Translations under genes and position numbers: made by a program
Shown here: positions 25,803 through 34,056 of the stretch, in pieces
How the letters are laid out: the number at the start of each line of letters is the position of its first letter
Position numbering within the stretch: position 1 is the first letter of the stretch
Notes under the pieces: model-generated
What the model saw: the letters and a program-made list of their open reading frames with translations, nothing else
Database searches by the model: none
Told to the model about the DNA's origin: nothing
Source: DSWT01 sp035415725
GTDB taxonomy: Bacteria; Chloroflexota; Anaerolineae; B4-G1; SLSP01
Assembly (NCBI GenBank): GCA_035415725.1
Contig: DAOOGN010000012.1
Coordinates: 1-55,221, forward strand
DNA length: 55,221 nucleotides
Reading direction: 5' to 3'

Positions 25803-25850
25803 GGGGATCACCAGATCCCCGTTCTGGTCTGGATCTGGCGATCCAGACCA
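25803..25850. repeat. Two adjacent hairpins inside the hydrogenase operon
   Basis: GGGGATC (25803-25809) pairs with GATCCCC (25814-25820). TGGTCTGGATC (25825-25835) pairs with GATCCAGACCA (25840-25850) around a 4-nt loop. They lie in the 140-bp gap between the HATPase and hndB-like genes and could tune transcript stability or be a small mobile repeat. Confidence 0.65.
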
Positions 25851-25870
25851 AGCGAAGTGATTAAGAAAGG

Positions 25871-26434
25871 TTAAGTTATTTCCCCTTGTAACGCTGTTAT
25901 CCCTTCGTGCAGACTCTTGTGGAGGAAAGCCAGCACCTCCGGGTCGGAGAAGGGGATGTCGTCACCCAGGATGGCGCGGATTTCGCGGGTGTCCAGGGTG
26001 AACTCACGGTCGTCCACGCGATGGTGATAGATCACGTCCACGCCGGTGAAGCCCACGATCATCCCTAGCAGTGTTCCCGCCAGGTCGCCCAGCGGCGGGC
26101 GGTCGATATGGCTACGGCGGAAGGTGGCTTCTGTGGTGGTTCCCACACCTGGCTCAGACGTGATGGCGAAGCTCCCGCCGCACATTTCCGCCGCCTGCTT
26201 GAAGAAGGGGATGCCCAGGCCGACATTGCGGGTAGTGCGGGTGGTGAACCAGGGGTCTTCCACCTTCGTCAGGGTTTCGGAATCCATTCCGCTGCCGTTA
26301 TCTTGAACGACGATGCGCAGGGTATCGGCGACTGTGTCTTCTTCGATGGTAACGTGCACTAACGTTGCACCGGCTTTGACGCCATTCTCAGCGATATCGA
26401 GAATATGCTGAGAGAGATCGCGGAAGATGGTCAT
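25871..26434 (-). CDS. HATPase (anti-sigma/histidine-kinase-like ATP-binding) protein of the hydrogenase cluster
   Basis: A 187-residue protein starting at ATG 26434, overlapping the upstream NuoE stop by 4 nt. The GHKL ATPase core is visible: DIAENGVKAGA (N box), VVQDNGSGMD (G1), TTRTTRNVGLGIPFFKQAA (G2-like) and GTTTEATF. There is no phospho-acceptor His domain. The C-terminal ~70 residues are unfamiliar. Proteins of this type sit beside HydC/HndA in clostridial and thermotogal hydrogenase operons, with unknown function. The family assignment is firm; a regulatory role is inferred. Confidence 0.88.
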   Translation of the reverse strand: MTIFRDLSQHILDIAENGVKAGATLVHVTIEEDTVADTLRIVVQDNGSGMDSETLTKVEDPWFTTRTTRNVGLGIPFFKQAAEMCGGSFAITSEPGVGTTTEATFRRSHIDRPPLGDLAGTLLGMIVGFTGVDVIYHHRVDDREFTLDTREIRAILGDDIPFSDPEVLAFLHKSLHEGITALQGEIT

Positions 26435-26931
26435 TCGTACTTGCGCAGAACTTTGGCGACGTCCTGAGGGTTGATCCGCCCGGTGACGTCGCTGTCGATC
26501 ATCACCACCGGCGCTTGTGAGCACGCCCCCACGCAACGGCAGATTTCCAGCGTGAAGCGGTTATCGGGCGTGGTCTCGCCGATTTTGACGCCCAATACCT
26601 GCTGGAATTTTTCTACCACCGTCGATCCGCCACGCACATAGCAGGCCGTCCCCAGGCAGATGTTGATCTTGTGGCGACCAATCGGCTGCATGCGGAAAGA
26701 AGAGTAAAAGGTCAGCACGCCATACAGGTGGCTGAGGGGCACCCGTAATTCACGGGAGAGATACCGCTGCATTTCCAAAGAGACAAAACCGAGTTTTTCC
26801 TGCACCAACGTCAGGACCAGCATCGTCGCCCCGGGCTTGTCTTTGTTTTCGGCGAGGATTTCATCTAAAACGAGTTTATGTTCAGGGGCTAAATTGACAG
26901 ACTGAGAAGATGAATTGACAGCTACGCTCAT
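26431..26931 (-). CDS. NuoE-like [2Fe-2S] subunit (HndA/HydC type), copy 2
   Basis: A 166-residue protein with GAGGTG before ATG 26931. Cluster ligands are CLGTACYVRGG (C-x4-C) and CRCVGAC. The helical N-terminus LDEILAENKDKPGATMLVLTLVQEKLGFVSLEMQRYLSREL and SHLYGVLTFYSSF are typical. It is distinct from the second NuoE at 23040-23528, so the operon has two NuoE/NuoF pairs. It is expected to partner the HndC-type NuoF. Confidence 0.93.
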   Translation of the reverse strand: MSVAVNSSSQSVNLAPEHKLVLDEILAENKDKPGATMLVLTLVQEKLGFVSLEMQRYLSRELRVPLSHLYGVLTFYSSFRMQPIGRHKINICLGTACYVRGGSTVVEKFQQVLGVKIGETTPDNRFTLEICRCVGACSQAPVVMIDSDVTGRINPQDVAKVLRKYE

Positions 26932-27006
26932 TATATTTTCACCTCAATCATAGGATGCAAGGAAGTACGCTCAAGTATCCATAGATAAGTATACCGCAAA
27001 GTCACG

Positions 27007-27112
27007 ATAGGCCAAATGCCATGCCTGGGCCTACGGTAGCGCGGTCTGGAGACCGGCCACAGCCATTCAGGGCCTGCTCGGGCCGGTCTCCGACCGTGCC
27101 CGCCCAGACTTC
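27007..27112. repeat. Dispersed repeat family C
   Basis: Carries GCCTGGGCCTACGGTAGC..., the pair GGTCTGGAGACCGGCCACAG and GGGCCGGTCTCCGACCGTGCCCGCC, which can form a stem. Related pieces lie at 29765-29840 and 44625-44690. It fills the gap between the PHP gene and the HndA-type gene. Confidence 0.6.
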
Positions 27113-27149
27113 TTTTCCGTATACCCTGCCCTCGAACTGCACGCCCCAT

Positions 27150-27893
27150 CTACGGGACATAAAATCCCTGTCCGGCCCCCTGTCGCAGCGCCGACCGCAG
27201 CGTTGATACCGATGGTGTCGCCCCTAGCCGGAATACCGTGCGCGTATTGCCGATCCAATCCAGAAAGTGAGCATCGGAAGCAGAGATGATAGGAATATCG
27301 CGCAGCGAAGGATACTGGATGTAGGCCTGGCTGGGACGCAGGTTATGCGAAACTTCGGCGGCGTCGGCCTCCAGCTCAGGCGGCCAGAATCCCAGGACAT
27401 ACATCAGACCGTAGACGTCGCGTTCCACGTGAGCGGGGATCACCAGGCCGCCCAGGGCATGGACAGCGCGCGCCGCCTCTTCGATCCCCACCCGGGCCGG
27501 CGCCTTGCGCATCCGTGTATCCTCCGCCACAAATTCTCCGGCGGCATTGACCAAGAACTGCGGACCGAAATGTTCGGCGTCGTTGTTCAGCGGCAAAAGC
27601 CAACCGTCCACCTGTGTCTGCCACGTTTGTGCTTGCTCCAGCGTATCGAAGAGGCACAGCACATCCACTTCTTCCTGGGTGAGCAACTCCATCCCCGGCA
27701 GGACGACTAACTCGGTCTCCGCGGCGGCTTCCATCACCGCCGCGACGTTGCCGGTGGCGTTGTGATCGGTGATGGCGATGGCGTGCAGACCCTTGTAAAG
27801 CGCCTCCTCGACGATCAACGGCGGAATCATCTCCACTTCGGCGCAGGCCGACAGAACGGTGTGAATGTGCAGGTCAACGTGATATTCGCGCAT
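27150..27893 (-). CDS. PHP-domain phosphoesterase of the hydrogenase cluster
   Basis: A 247-residue protein from ATG 27893 behind AAGAGGTGAGG; longer frames read into the neighbouring gene. Metal-binding motifs are YHVDLHIHTVLSACAE (H-x-H), AITDHNATGN, PAHVERDVYG and SASDAHFLDWIG. These are the standard PHP ligands for a two- or three-metal phosphoesterase. PHP proteins recur in FeFe hydrogenase operons, but the substrate is unknown. Here it follows a DRTGG gene and precedes the NuoE copy 2 gene after a repeat-containing gap. Confidence 0.88.
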   Translation of the reverse strand: MREYHVDLHIHTVLSACAEVEMIPPLIVEEALYKGLHAIAITDHNATGNVAAVMEAAAETELVVLPGMELLTQEEVDVLCLFDTLEQAQTWQTQVDGWLLPLNNDAEHFGPQFLVNAAGEFVAEDTRMRKAPARVGIEEAARAVHALGGLVIPAHVERDVYGLMYVLGFWPPELEADAAEVSHNLRPSQAYIQYPSLRDIPIISASDAHFLDWIGNTRTVFRLGATPSVSTLRSALRQGAGQGFYVP

Positions 27894-27922
27894 CCTCACC
27901 TCTTGGGGACACGCTCCGCGCG

Positions 27923-28255
27923 TTAGAGACCGAGCGCGGCCAGTTGTTTGACCGTTTCGTAGATGGGCAGCGGACTGGAGAGCATCACCACGCCTTGCTG
28001 TGCGGCCTTTTCCAGCGTGGGGGGGGGCACCACGGCGCCCTCGGCCACGACAATGCCGGCGATTTCCTTGAGCGCGGCCACGGCAACGATGTTGACGTGG
28101 GTTTGCAGTGTCACCCATACATCGTGAGGCTTCGCGCCGGCAATCACACAGCTCAACAAGTCGGCTACGTAGCCGCCGGTGACGTCAGTCTGCAGGTTCT
28201 CTGCGCCGACCAACACCGTCAATCCCAACTTTTCCACCATCTCGCCGATCTGCAT
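27923..28255 (-). CDS. DRTGG-domain protein
   Basis: A 110-residue protein with AAGGAGT before ATG 28255. The DRTGG signature occurs as the variant TDVTGGYVADLLS, followed by VWVTLQTHVNIVAVAALKEIAGIVV and a C-terminal LPIYETVKQL. These domains are thought to bind nucleotides or act as sensory modules, as in Pta-like and CBS-linked proteins. This is one of two DRTGG genes that bracket the CBS-HATPase gene. Confidence 0.85.
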   Translation of the reverse strand: MQIGEMVEKLGLTVLVGAENLQTDVTGGYVADLLSCVIAGAKPHDVWVTLQTHVNIVAVAALKEIAGIVVAEGAVVPPPTLEKAAQQGVVMLSSPLPIYETVKQLAALGL

Positions 28256-28273
28256 ATTCTGACTCCTTGGAAA

Positions 28274-28293
28274 ACGTTGGAATGTTCCAACGT
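28274..28293. promoter_or_regulatory. Perfect 9-bp palindrome in the DRTGG/CBS-HATPase gap
   Basis: ACGTTGGAA-TG-TTCCAACGT at 28274-28293, between the CBS-HATPase stop and the DRTGG ribosome site. It could be a hairpin or an operator; there is no U-tract. Confidence 0.5.
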
Positions 28294-28294
28294 C

Positions 28295-29275
28295 TCAATG
28301 GCCGGCCTCACTGCTCTTGGCTTCGGCGGGGGAAACGCGGAAGATCATCTGCAAGCGGGTACCGATCCCCACAGCCGACCAGATGTTCATATCGTCGGTG
28401 CAACGTTCGATGTTCACCAATCCCATGCCGGCGCCAAAGCCCATCTCGCGTATTTCCGCCGTCGCCGTAGAAAACCCCGGCTGGCGTGCTAATTCTACAT
28501 CGGGGATGCCGGGGCCCGCATCCTCCGCCAAGACACTGATCTCGTTGGGTTTGACGTCGGCGGTGATAGTGCCGCCGTTGTCGGTGTGGATGACGAGATT
28601 GATTTCCGCCTCGTAGGTGGCGATAGCTACCCGCCGCGCCAGCATCGGGGAGGCGCCAATCCGCAAAAGCGCCTGCTTGATCTTGGCAGAAGCGTTGCCG
28701 CCGCCGGCGAAATCGCGACGTTTCACGTGATACCGCAAGACCAGACTCGTAGAATCGGATTCCAGCGCCTGGAAGAAATACTCAGGACGTTCCTGGATAC
28801 GCTCGGCCTCGCTGTAAACCTCCTGGAGGGCGTCTAACAGCGCTTCAATAATGTCGCCACGGGTGATAATGCCGACCAGTTTGTCCTGCGTGTCGAGCAC
28901 CGGCATCCGCCCGATTTTCGTGGCCTCAAAGCGCCGCACGGCTTCCATCACCGGCTCGTTGGCGTGCGCCACGATTAAATTTTGGCTGGTCATAAAATTC
29001 CGCACCGGGCTGGTCAATTGGCCGTATTCCAGCGCGTGGATCAGATCTTCGATGCTCACAATGCCGACCAGCGCGCCGTCTTCGACGACCGGGACGCCCG
29101 AAATGTGATGATCGCGCATCAATTCCTTCAACTCGCTCATCAGGTTATCCGGGGTGACGGTAAACAACGCGGTCGTCATCACCCTCCCAACCCGTATCTC
29201 CCGGATCAGTTCGTGGACTTTTCCGAGGCCACCGTCTCCGCCCAGGAGACTGAGAAGGGTGAAGCGGTTTTTCAT
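28295..29275 (-). CDS. CBS-pair sensor fused to a GHKL ATPase
   Basis: A 326-residue protein. Two CBS motifs span residues ~30-155 (VMTTALFTVTPDNLMSELKE, SGVPVVEDGALVGIVSIEDL; then MPVLDTQDKLVGIITRGDII). A connecting helix leads into an anti-sigma-like GHKL ATPase at ~200-310 (RVAIATYEAEINLVIHT, VLAEDAGPGIPDVE, EMGFGAGMGLVNIERCTDDM). CBS pairs usually bind adenosine nucleotides, so this may sense energy state and regulate the hydrogenase genes. The start overlaps the preceding DRTGG gene by 4 nt. Confidence 0.88.
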   Translation of the reverse strand: MKNRFTLLSLLGGDGGLGKVHELIREIRVGRVMTTALFTVTPDNLMSELKELMRDHHISGVPVVEDGALVGIVSIEDLIHALEYGQLTSPVRNFMTSQNLIVAHANEPVMEAVRRFEATKIGRMPVLDTQDKLVGIITRGDIIEALLDALQEVYSEAERIQERPEYFFQALESDSTSLVLRYHVKRRDFAGGGNASAKIKQALLRIGASPMLARRVAIATYEAEINLVIHTDNGGTITADVKPNEISVLAEDAGPGIPDVELARQPGFSTATAEIREMGFGAGMGLVNIERCTDDMNIWSAVGIGTRLQMIFRVSPAEAKSSEAGH

Positions 29276-29637
29276 CGTTGACGAACAATGGGGAGCTTGC
29301 CGAGTCCACGCAAGCCTGCCTGGTACAGCAAGCCGGCGGTCTCGAACATGGTATAAGCCGATAAAACCACCGCGATCCCCAATTCCTCGGCCAGCGCCAA
29401 CGTCTCCGGTGAGGGATACTTGCCGCGCACAAACACGACAATCGGCGCTTCGGCCATGTCCGCCGTGCGCACAGACTGGGGATTTGTCAGTCCGGTGATC
29501 AACAGCATATTAGGTTTGACGAACATCAGCACATCACTCATCAAATCTGAGCAACATGCACTGTGAATATCCATATCCACAGGCGCATCCACCAACAATT
29601 CCCCGTCGACAACGTCGATGATTTCTTTCAGATTCAT
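29272..29637 (-). CDS. DRTGG-like protein, first gene of the hydrogenase cluster
   Basis: A 121-residue protein starting at ATG 29637 (MNLKEIIDVVDGELLV). Upstream in-frame sequence is repeat DNA. It contains MDIHSACCSDLMSDVLMFVKPNMLLITGL, matching the DRTGG-type fold with SACCSDLMSDVL in place of the motif. In known hydrogenase operons a protein like this often precedes the HATPase genes. It is coupled to the CBS-HATPase gene by an ATGA overlap. Function unknown. Confidence 0.8.
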   Translation of the reverse strand: MNLKEIIDVVDGELLVDAPVDMDIHSACCSDLMSDVLMFVKPNMLLITGLTNPQSVRTADMAEAPIVVFVRGKYPSPETLALAEELGIAVVLSAYTMFETAGLLYQAGLRGLGKLPIVRQR

Positions 29638-29709
29638 AAGTTTTCCATTCCTTTTTCCTCGCCCCCTAGGAGGTGATGTTCGTTCCCTAATGCTGCTAGA
29701 GCCAGAAGC

Positions 29710-29738
29710 ATTATACTGCGTAAAACGTAAAACGTGAA
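29710..29738 (-). promoter_or_regulatory. Probable promoter of the hydrogenase cluster
   Basis: On the minus strand, TTCACG (29733-29738) and TATAAT (29710-29715) are 17 bp apart, about 73 nt upstream of the first gene. The -10 is perfect; the -35 is weak. Confidence 0.5.
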
Positions 29739-29754
29739 ACGTGCCGAAGCATGA

Positions 29755-29840
29755 GTGGGGTATGCCCACCGTAGGCCCAGGCGTGGGCGGGCACGGTCAG
29801 AGACCGGCCCGAGCACTTCCCCATCATTGGCACTGTACCC
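29755..29840. repeat. Dispersed repeat family C, second copy
   Basis: GGTATGCCCACC...GGCCCAGGCGTGGGCGGGCACGG, then AGAGACCGGCCCGAGCACTTCCCCA. It is similar to 44625-44690 and to part of 27007-27112. It separates the hydrogenase promoter from the hisS promoter. Confidence 0.6.
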
Positions 29841-29850
29841 GCATGAGAAC

Positions 29851-29878
29851 TTGTCATCTCCATCATCTGACCTATAAT
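29851..29878 (+). promoter_or_regulatory. Promoter of hisS-nadK
   Basis: TTGTCA at 29851-29856 and TATAAT at 29873-29878 with a 16-bp spacer, 35 nt before the hisS start. Confidence 0.7.
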
Positions 29879-29913
29879 GAACCCTGCTTATCATCTATCG
29901 AGTGAGGTCAACG

Positions 29914-31176
29914 ATGGTAAAATTTACCCGTCCCACCGGCACCCAGGACATTCTGCCGGAGGAGCAGCCTTATTGGGACCATGTCCTGGCTTGTGTAGCC
30001 GCCGTTGCACGCGACTATGGGTTCGCGCGCATCGATATTCCTATCTTTGAGACGACCGAGGTTTTCGCCCGCGGTGTCGGCGCGGGAACCGACATTGTCG
30101 ATAAAGAAATGTACTCTTTCAAAGACAAGGGCGGCAACGACATCACTTTGCGTCCCGAGTTCACGGCCGGCGTGATGCGCGCTTACATCGAAAACGGCAT
30201 GCATGTCCTCCCCAAACCGATCAAGTTGTACAGCACCGGGCCGGTCTTTCGTTACGAGCGACCCCAGGCCGGGCGCTACCGCCAGTTGTATCAGTTCAAC
30301 GCCGAGATTATCGGCGAGCAGAACCCCCTGGCCGATCTTGAAATCATGCTGATCGCCTGGGACATCTACGCCAAACTGGAGTTCGCAAACCTGTCTTTCC
30401 AGTTGAACACGACCGGCTGCCCTGTGTGTCGCCCCGGATACATCGAACACTTACGCGCTCACTATCGCACGCACTATAGCCAGATCTGTGACGACTGTAA
30501 ACTGCGCCTTGACAAGAATCCGTTGCGCGTGCTGGACTGCAAGCGGGAACAGTGTCAGCCGGTGATCGCCGCTGCGCCCAAGATAAGCGACTATGTCTGC
30601 GACGACTGCGCTACCCACTTCGCCGACCTGCGCACGTACCTGGACGATCTGGGTAAGCCGTATACCATCAACCACCGGCTGGTGCGCGGTTTGGACTACT
30701 ACACCAAAACTGTCTTCGAGGTGTGGGCCGAGGGGATCGGCGCCCAGAGTGCGGTCTGCGGCGGCGGGCGCTACGATGGACTGATCGAATTGCTCGGCGG
30801 GGCGCCTACGCCCGGCGTCGGTTTCGCCGCCGGCATCGAGCGCGCCGTCCTGCTGCTGAAAGCCCAAAACATCCCGGTACCCCTTCCACCGTCGCCGCCG
30901 GTCTTCATCGCTTACCTGGGCGATGCAGCGCGGCGGCACGCCGTCCGGCTGTTGGTCCACCTGCATCAGGCCGGATTCGGTGCGCAGATCGCCATGAGCG
31001 GCAGTCTCAAGTCGCAGTTACGGCAAGCCGATAAGCGCGGCGCGCGCCTGGCCCTCCTCATCGGCGAGGATGAAATCGCGCAAGGTGGAGTGACGTTGCG
31101 CGATATGGCGAGCGGTGAGCAGGAGAGCGTCCCGCTGGGCAACCTCGTTGACGCCATCCAACAGCGTCTTGTCTGA
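29914..31176 (+). CDS. hisS: Histidyl-tRNA synthetase
   Basis: A 420-residue protein from ATG 29914 with GAGGT. It begins FTRPTGTQDILPEEQPYW. Motif 2 lies around STGPVFRYERPQAGRYRQ, and the histidine-binding LVRGLDYYTKTVFEVW is diagnostic. A Cys-rich insertion (TGCPVCRPGY, CDDCKL, CKREQC, CDDC) is present in many bacterial HisRS. The C-terminal anticodon-binding domain begins near PPVFIAYLGDAARRHA. Class II synthetase, cytosolic. Six nt separate it from nadK. Confidence 0.96.
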   Translation: MVKFTRPTGTQDILPEEQPYWDHVLACVAAVARDYGFARIDIPIFETTEVFARGVGAGTDIVDKEMYSFKDKGGNDITLRPEFTAGVMRAYIENGMHVLPKPIKLYSTGPVFRYERPQAGRYRQLYQFNAEIIGEQNPLADLEIMLIAWDIYAKLEFANLSFQLNTTGCPVCRPGYIEHLRAHYRTHYSQICDDCKLRLDKNPLRVLDCKREQCQPVIAAAPKISDYVCDDCATHFADLRTYLDDLGKPYTINHRLVRGLDYYTKTVFEVWAEGIGAQSAVCGGGRYDGLIELLGGAPTPGVGFAAGIERAVLLLKAQNIPVPLPPSPPVFIAYLGDAARRHAVRLLVHLHQAGFGAQIAMSGSLKSQLRQADKRGARLALLIGEDEIAQGGVTLRDMASGEQESVPLGNLVDAIQQRLV

Positions 31177-31182
31177 GGCGGC

Positions 31183-32052
31183 ATGGGCGATAGGCACGAT
31201 ATAGCCTCTCCAGACGCACACGAGATTCGGCGTGTTGCGGTGATCTATAACCCTCGCGTCCCGGCGACGTTGCCGGTCGCCGACGAGATCATTGCCTGGC
31301 TGGAACGCCGGGGCTGCTGCGCCATCCGCTATTCGCGGGACGACGATACCAGGGGGTGTCCTCCTTTCGATCTCATGATTACCCTCGGCGGGGACGGCGC
31401 CATCCTCCGCGCGACGCAGCAGGCCGCGCCTACCGGAACGCCGATTCTGGGCATCAACATGGGACGGGTAGGCTTCCTGACCGAAACGGCTCCTGCAGAC
31501 TGGCCGGCCACCCTGGACCGCATCCTGGCAGGGGAGGGCTGGGTCGAAACGCGCATGATGCTACGCGCCACCTTATTCCGCGCCGGACAGAGCATCGCCC
31601 AGGAGCATGCGCTGAACGACGCCGTGATCAGCCGCGGCGCGTTGGCGCGCACCGTACAGTTGAAAACCTTCGTCGATGGTGCGGAACTCACCCGTTATGT
31701 GGCCGACGCTCTGATTCTCGCCACGCCGACAGGCTCCACGGCGTATGCTTACGCTATCGGCGGGCCGATTTTACCTCCCTGGCTCGACAACATCCTGGTT
31801 ATCCCGGCGGCCCCGCATTTGAGTCTGGAACGTCCGCTTGTGCTGAATGCCGACGCCGTCATTGAAGTGGAAGTCAGCACCGAAGTTCCCGGCATGCTCA
31901 CCGTCGATGGGCGGATGGAAGGCGAAGTGCACCACGGCGACCTGGTGCGCATCGAACGCAGTCCGCTCAAGGCGCGCTTCCTCCGTCTGCGCCGCCGCAA
32001 TGATTTCTACCGCACGTTAGTCGCGCGTCTGATGCCGCGGAATGGAGAATGA
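31183..32052 (+). CDS. nadK: NAD kinase
   Basis: A 289-residue protein. The kinase signature GGDGAILRATQ, the segment ILGINMGRVGFLTE, the NDAVISRG loop and ILATPTGSTAYAYAIGGPIL are all present. It phosphorylates NAD to NADP using ATP or polyphosphate. It is located in an apparent hisS-nadK-B-box operon (gaps 6 and 15 nt). The NADP supply is of interest given the large NAD(P)-linked hydrogenase, but linkage is not shown. Confidence 0.95.
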   Translation: MGDRHDIASPDAHEIRRVAVIYNPRVPATLPVADEIIAWLERRGCCAIRYSRDDDTRGCPPFDLMITLGGDGAILRATQQAAPTGTPILGINMGRVGFLTETAPADWPATLDRILAGEGWVETRMMLRATLFRAGQSIAQEHALNDAVISRGALARTVQLKTFVDGAELTRYVADALILATPTGSTAYAYAIGGPILPPWLDNILVIPAAPHLSLERPLVLNADAVIEVEVSTEVPGMLTVDGRMEGEVHHGDLVRIERSPLKARFLRLRRRNDFYRTLVARLMPRNGE

Positions 32053-32067
32053 TATGGGGCATAATAT

Positions 32068-32613
32068 ATGGAAGAAATGACAGTGGAAGAGACGTTGGAC
32101 GAAATTGTGTATTGCCAATGGCATCCCAAAGTCGAGACGGCGCTGCGCTGTTATCAGTGCGGCGCGCCGATCTGCAGCAAGTGCGCGCACCGCACCCCTA
32201 TCGGCTACATCTGCCCGGATTGCCGGAAAAGCCACTCCAAGCGCTTCGACAGCACCAAAAACTACGACTACATCATTGCTGCCGTGGTCGCGCTGATTTT
32301 GGGCGCCATAGCCAGCATCATCCCGCTCGTTCCGCTGTCGGGTTGGTTCATCTTCATCCTTTCTCCGCTGGCAGGCACGCTCATCGCCGAAGTCGTGTCA
32401 CGCCTGACCGGACGTCGTTACAGCCGTCACCTGTGGAAAGTGGTGGTCGCCGCGGTGGTGATCGGCAGCCTGCCCATGCTGCTCATGGACACTTTGGGCG
32501 GCATCGGTGCCTTGATGCACGGCAGTGCGGGGGGTATCTTTGAGGTTTTCTACGCGCTGATTCATCTCCCCCTCGTCCTCGGCGCCATCATCCTGCGATT
32601 ACGACTGCATTAA
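32068..32613 (+). CDS. B-box zinc-finger membrane protein
   Basis: A 181-residue protein. Residues ~16-56 hold a B-box-like zinc finger (CQWHPKVETALRCYQCGAPICSKC, then CPDC). About four hydrophobic segments follow: YIIAAVVALILGAIASII, GWFIFILSPLAGTLIAEV, VVVAAVVIGSLPMLLM and FYALIHLPLVLGAIILRL. Such proteins are common in Chloroflexota next to other housekeeping genes, with no known activity. A weak GGGG ribosome site lies before ATG 32068. Confidence 0.8.
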   Translation: MEEMTVEETLDEIVYCQWHPKVETALRCYQCGAPICSKCAHRTPIGYICPDCRKSHSKRFDSTKNYDYIIAAVVALILGAIASIIPLVPLSGWFIFILSPLAGTLIAEVVSRLTGRRYSRHLWKVVVAAVVIGSLPMLLMDTLGGIGALMHGSAGGIFEVFYALIHLPLVLGAIILRLRLH

Positions 32614-32632
32614 CCAGGATACGGCAAAGACC

Positions 32633-33853
32633 ATGACGCATATTTTGATGCTCACACCTCAAGTTCCCTATCCGCCGCGCCAGGGGACGGCACTGCGCAA
32701 CTGGGGTATCCTGCGCGGGCTGGCGGCCCAGCATCGCGTTTCGCTCCTCACCTTTGCTGCGCCGGATCAGGAAACGACGGCAATGGCGCCTCTAACCGAC
32801 ATCGTCGAGCGCGTCGCCATCGTCCCGCAGCCCACCCGCACCCCCCACGACCGTCTGCGCGACTTGCTTACCACCCCCCGCCCCGACCTCGCCCGGCGTC
32901 TCGAAAGTTCCGCCTTCCGTCAACAGATGCAGGATTGGCTGAATACCTACCCTTTCGATTGGGTCCTGGTCGAAGGCTTGGAAATGGCTCCCTACATGGA
33001 TCTTTTCCCTCGTCGACGGTCTACGGGCTACCGTTCACCCTCCATCGCCTTCGACGATCACAACTGCGAGTACCTCCTGCAAAAACGGGCCGGTTCCGCC
33101 GACTTCCGCCGCCCGCGGCGCTGGCCGGCCGCGTTCTATTCGGCCATCCAATGGCGACGGCTGCGTCGCTACGAAGCCGCCGTTTGTCGTCGCGCCGATC
33201 TGGTCATCACCGTCTCTACGGCGGATGCGCAGGCATTGCGGCATATCGTCCCCCCGCTTGACCCGCTCGTCATCCCCAATGGCATTACGGTGGCCGAATA
33301 TGCCGCTTGCGCCGAAAAAGCGGATCTGCACCGGCCGGCTTTCGTCTTCACCGGTACCATGGATTTCCGCCCCAATGTGGATGGCATCCTCTGGTTTGCC
33401 ACTGAAGTCTGGCCGAGTATTCGTTCCATTCTGCCCTACGCTCACTGCTACGTCGTGGGGCGTCATCCTCATCCCCGCCTCGATCCTCTACGCCAGATAT
33501 CCGGTATTGTGATTACCGGCTCGGTGCCCGATACCCGTCCCTACATCAACGCGGCGGACGTCTACATCATCCCTTTATTTGTGGGCGGCGGTACGCGCCT
33601 CAAGTTTTTGGAAGCCGCCGCGATGGGCAAGGCCATCGTCTCCACAGCGCTTGGCGTGGAAGGCTTCGTCAACCCCGAAACGGTGATACATCTGGCCGAT
33701 ACACCTGCTGTGTTTGCCGATGCCTGCATTTATCTCGTGCAGGATACGGCGGCGCGCGCTCATCTGGAAGAGAGTGCGCGCGCCTACGCGCATGCCTACG
33801 ACTGGAATGTGCTCCTGCCGCCGCTCCTCACACGCCTGCAATCCGCCCCCTGA
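32633..33853 (+). CDS. Glycosyltransferase, GT-B fold (GT1/GT4-like)
   Basis: A 406-residue protein. N-terminal ILMLTPQVPYPPRQGTALRNWGILRGLA matches the sugar-transferase group often found with exopolysaccharide or PEP-CTERM loci. The C-terminal nucleotide-sugar domain shows VFTGTMDFRPNVDGILWF, a GRHPHPRL segment, VIPLFVGGGTRLKFLEAAAMGKAIVSTALGVEGF with the conserved Glu. No membrane segment. Acceptor and donor are not predictable. It follows the B-box gene by 19 nt. Confidence 0.88.
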   Translation: MTHILMLTPQVPYPPRQGTALRNWGILRGLAAQHRVSLLTFAAPDQETTAMAPLTDIVERVAIVPQPTRTPHDRLRDLLTTPRPDLARRLESSAFRQQMQDWLNTYPFDWVLVEGLEMAPYMDLFPRRRSTGYRSPSIAFDDHNCEYLLQKRAGSADFRRPRRWPAAFYSAIQWRRLRRYEAAVCRRADLVITVSTADAQALRHIVPPLDPLVIPNGITVAEYAACAEKADLHRPAFVFTGTMDFRPNVDGILWFATEVWPSIRSILPYAHCYVVGRHPHPRLDPLRQISGIVITGSVPDTRPYINAADVYIIPLFVGGGTRLKFLEAAAMGKAIVSTALGVEGFVNPETVIHLADTPAVFADACIYLVQDTAARAHLEESARAYAHAYDWNVLLPPLLTRLQSAP

Positions 33854-34056
33854 CTTTGATGCTGCGTCGCCTGTGGAGATAAAGTGAACAGCCGTTACGC
33901 AGTTCCCTGTTTTTCACCGCGGAGGTCGCTGAGAACGTCGAGAAAACGTAGCAAAACTCAGCGGCCCCCGCGCCCTTTGCACTAAACTCTCTTTCTGGAG
34001 CGCAAACCGCGTCACTACGAAATTGAAGTTTTCCTCAATAGGCATAAAATAAAGTC

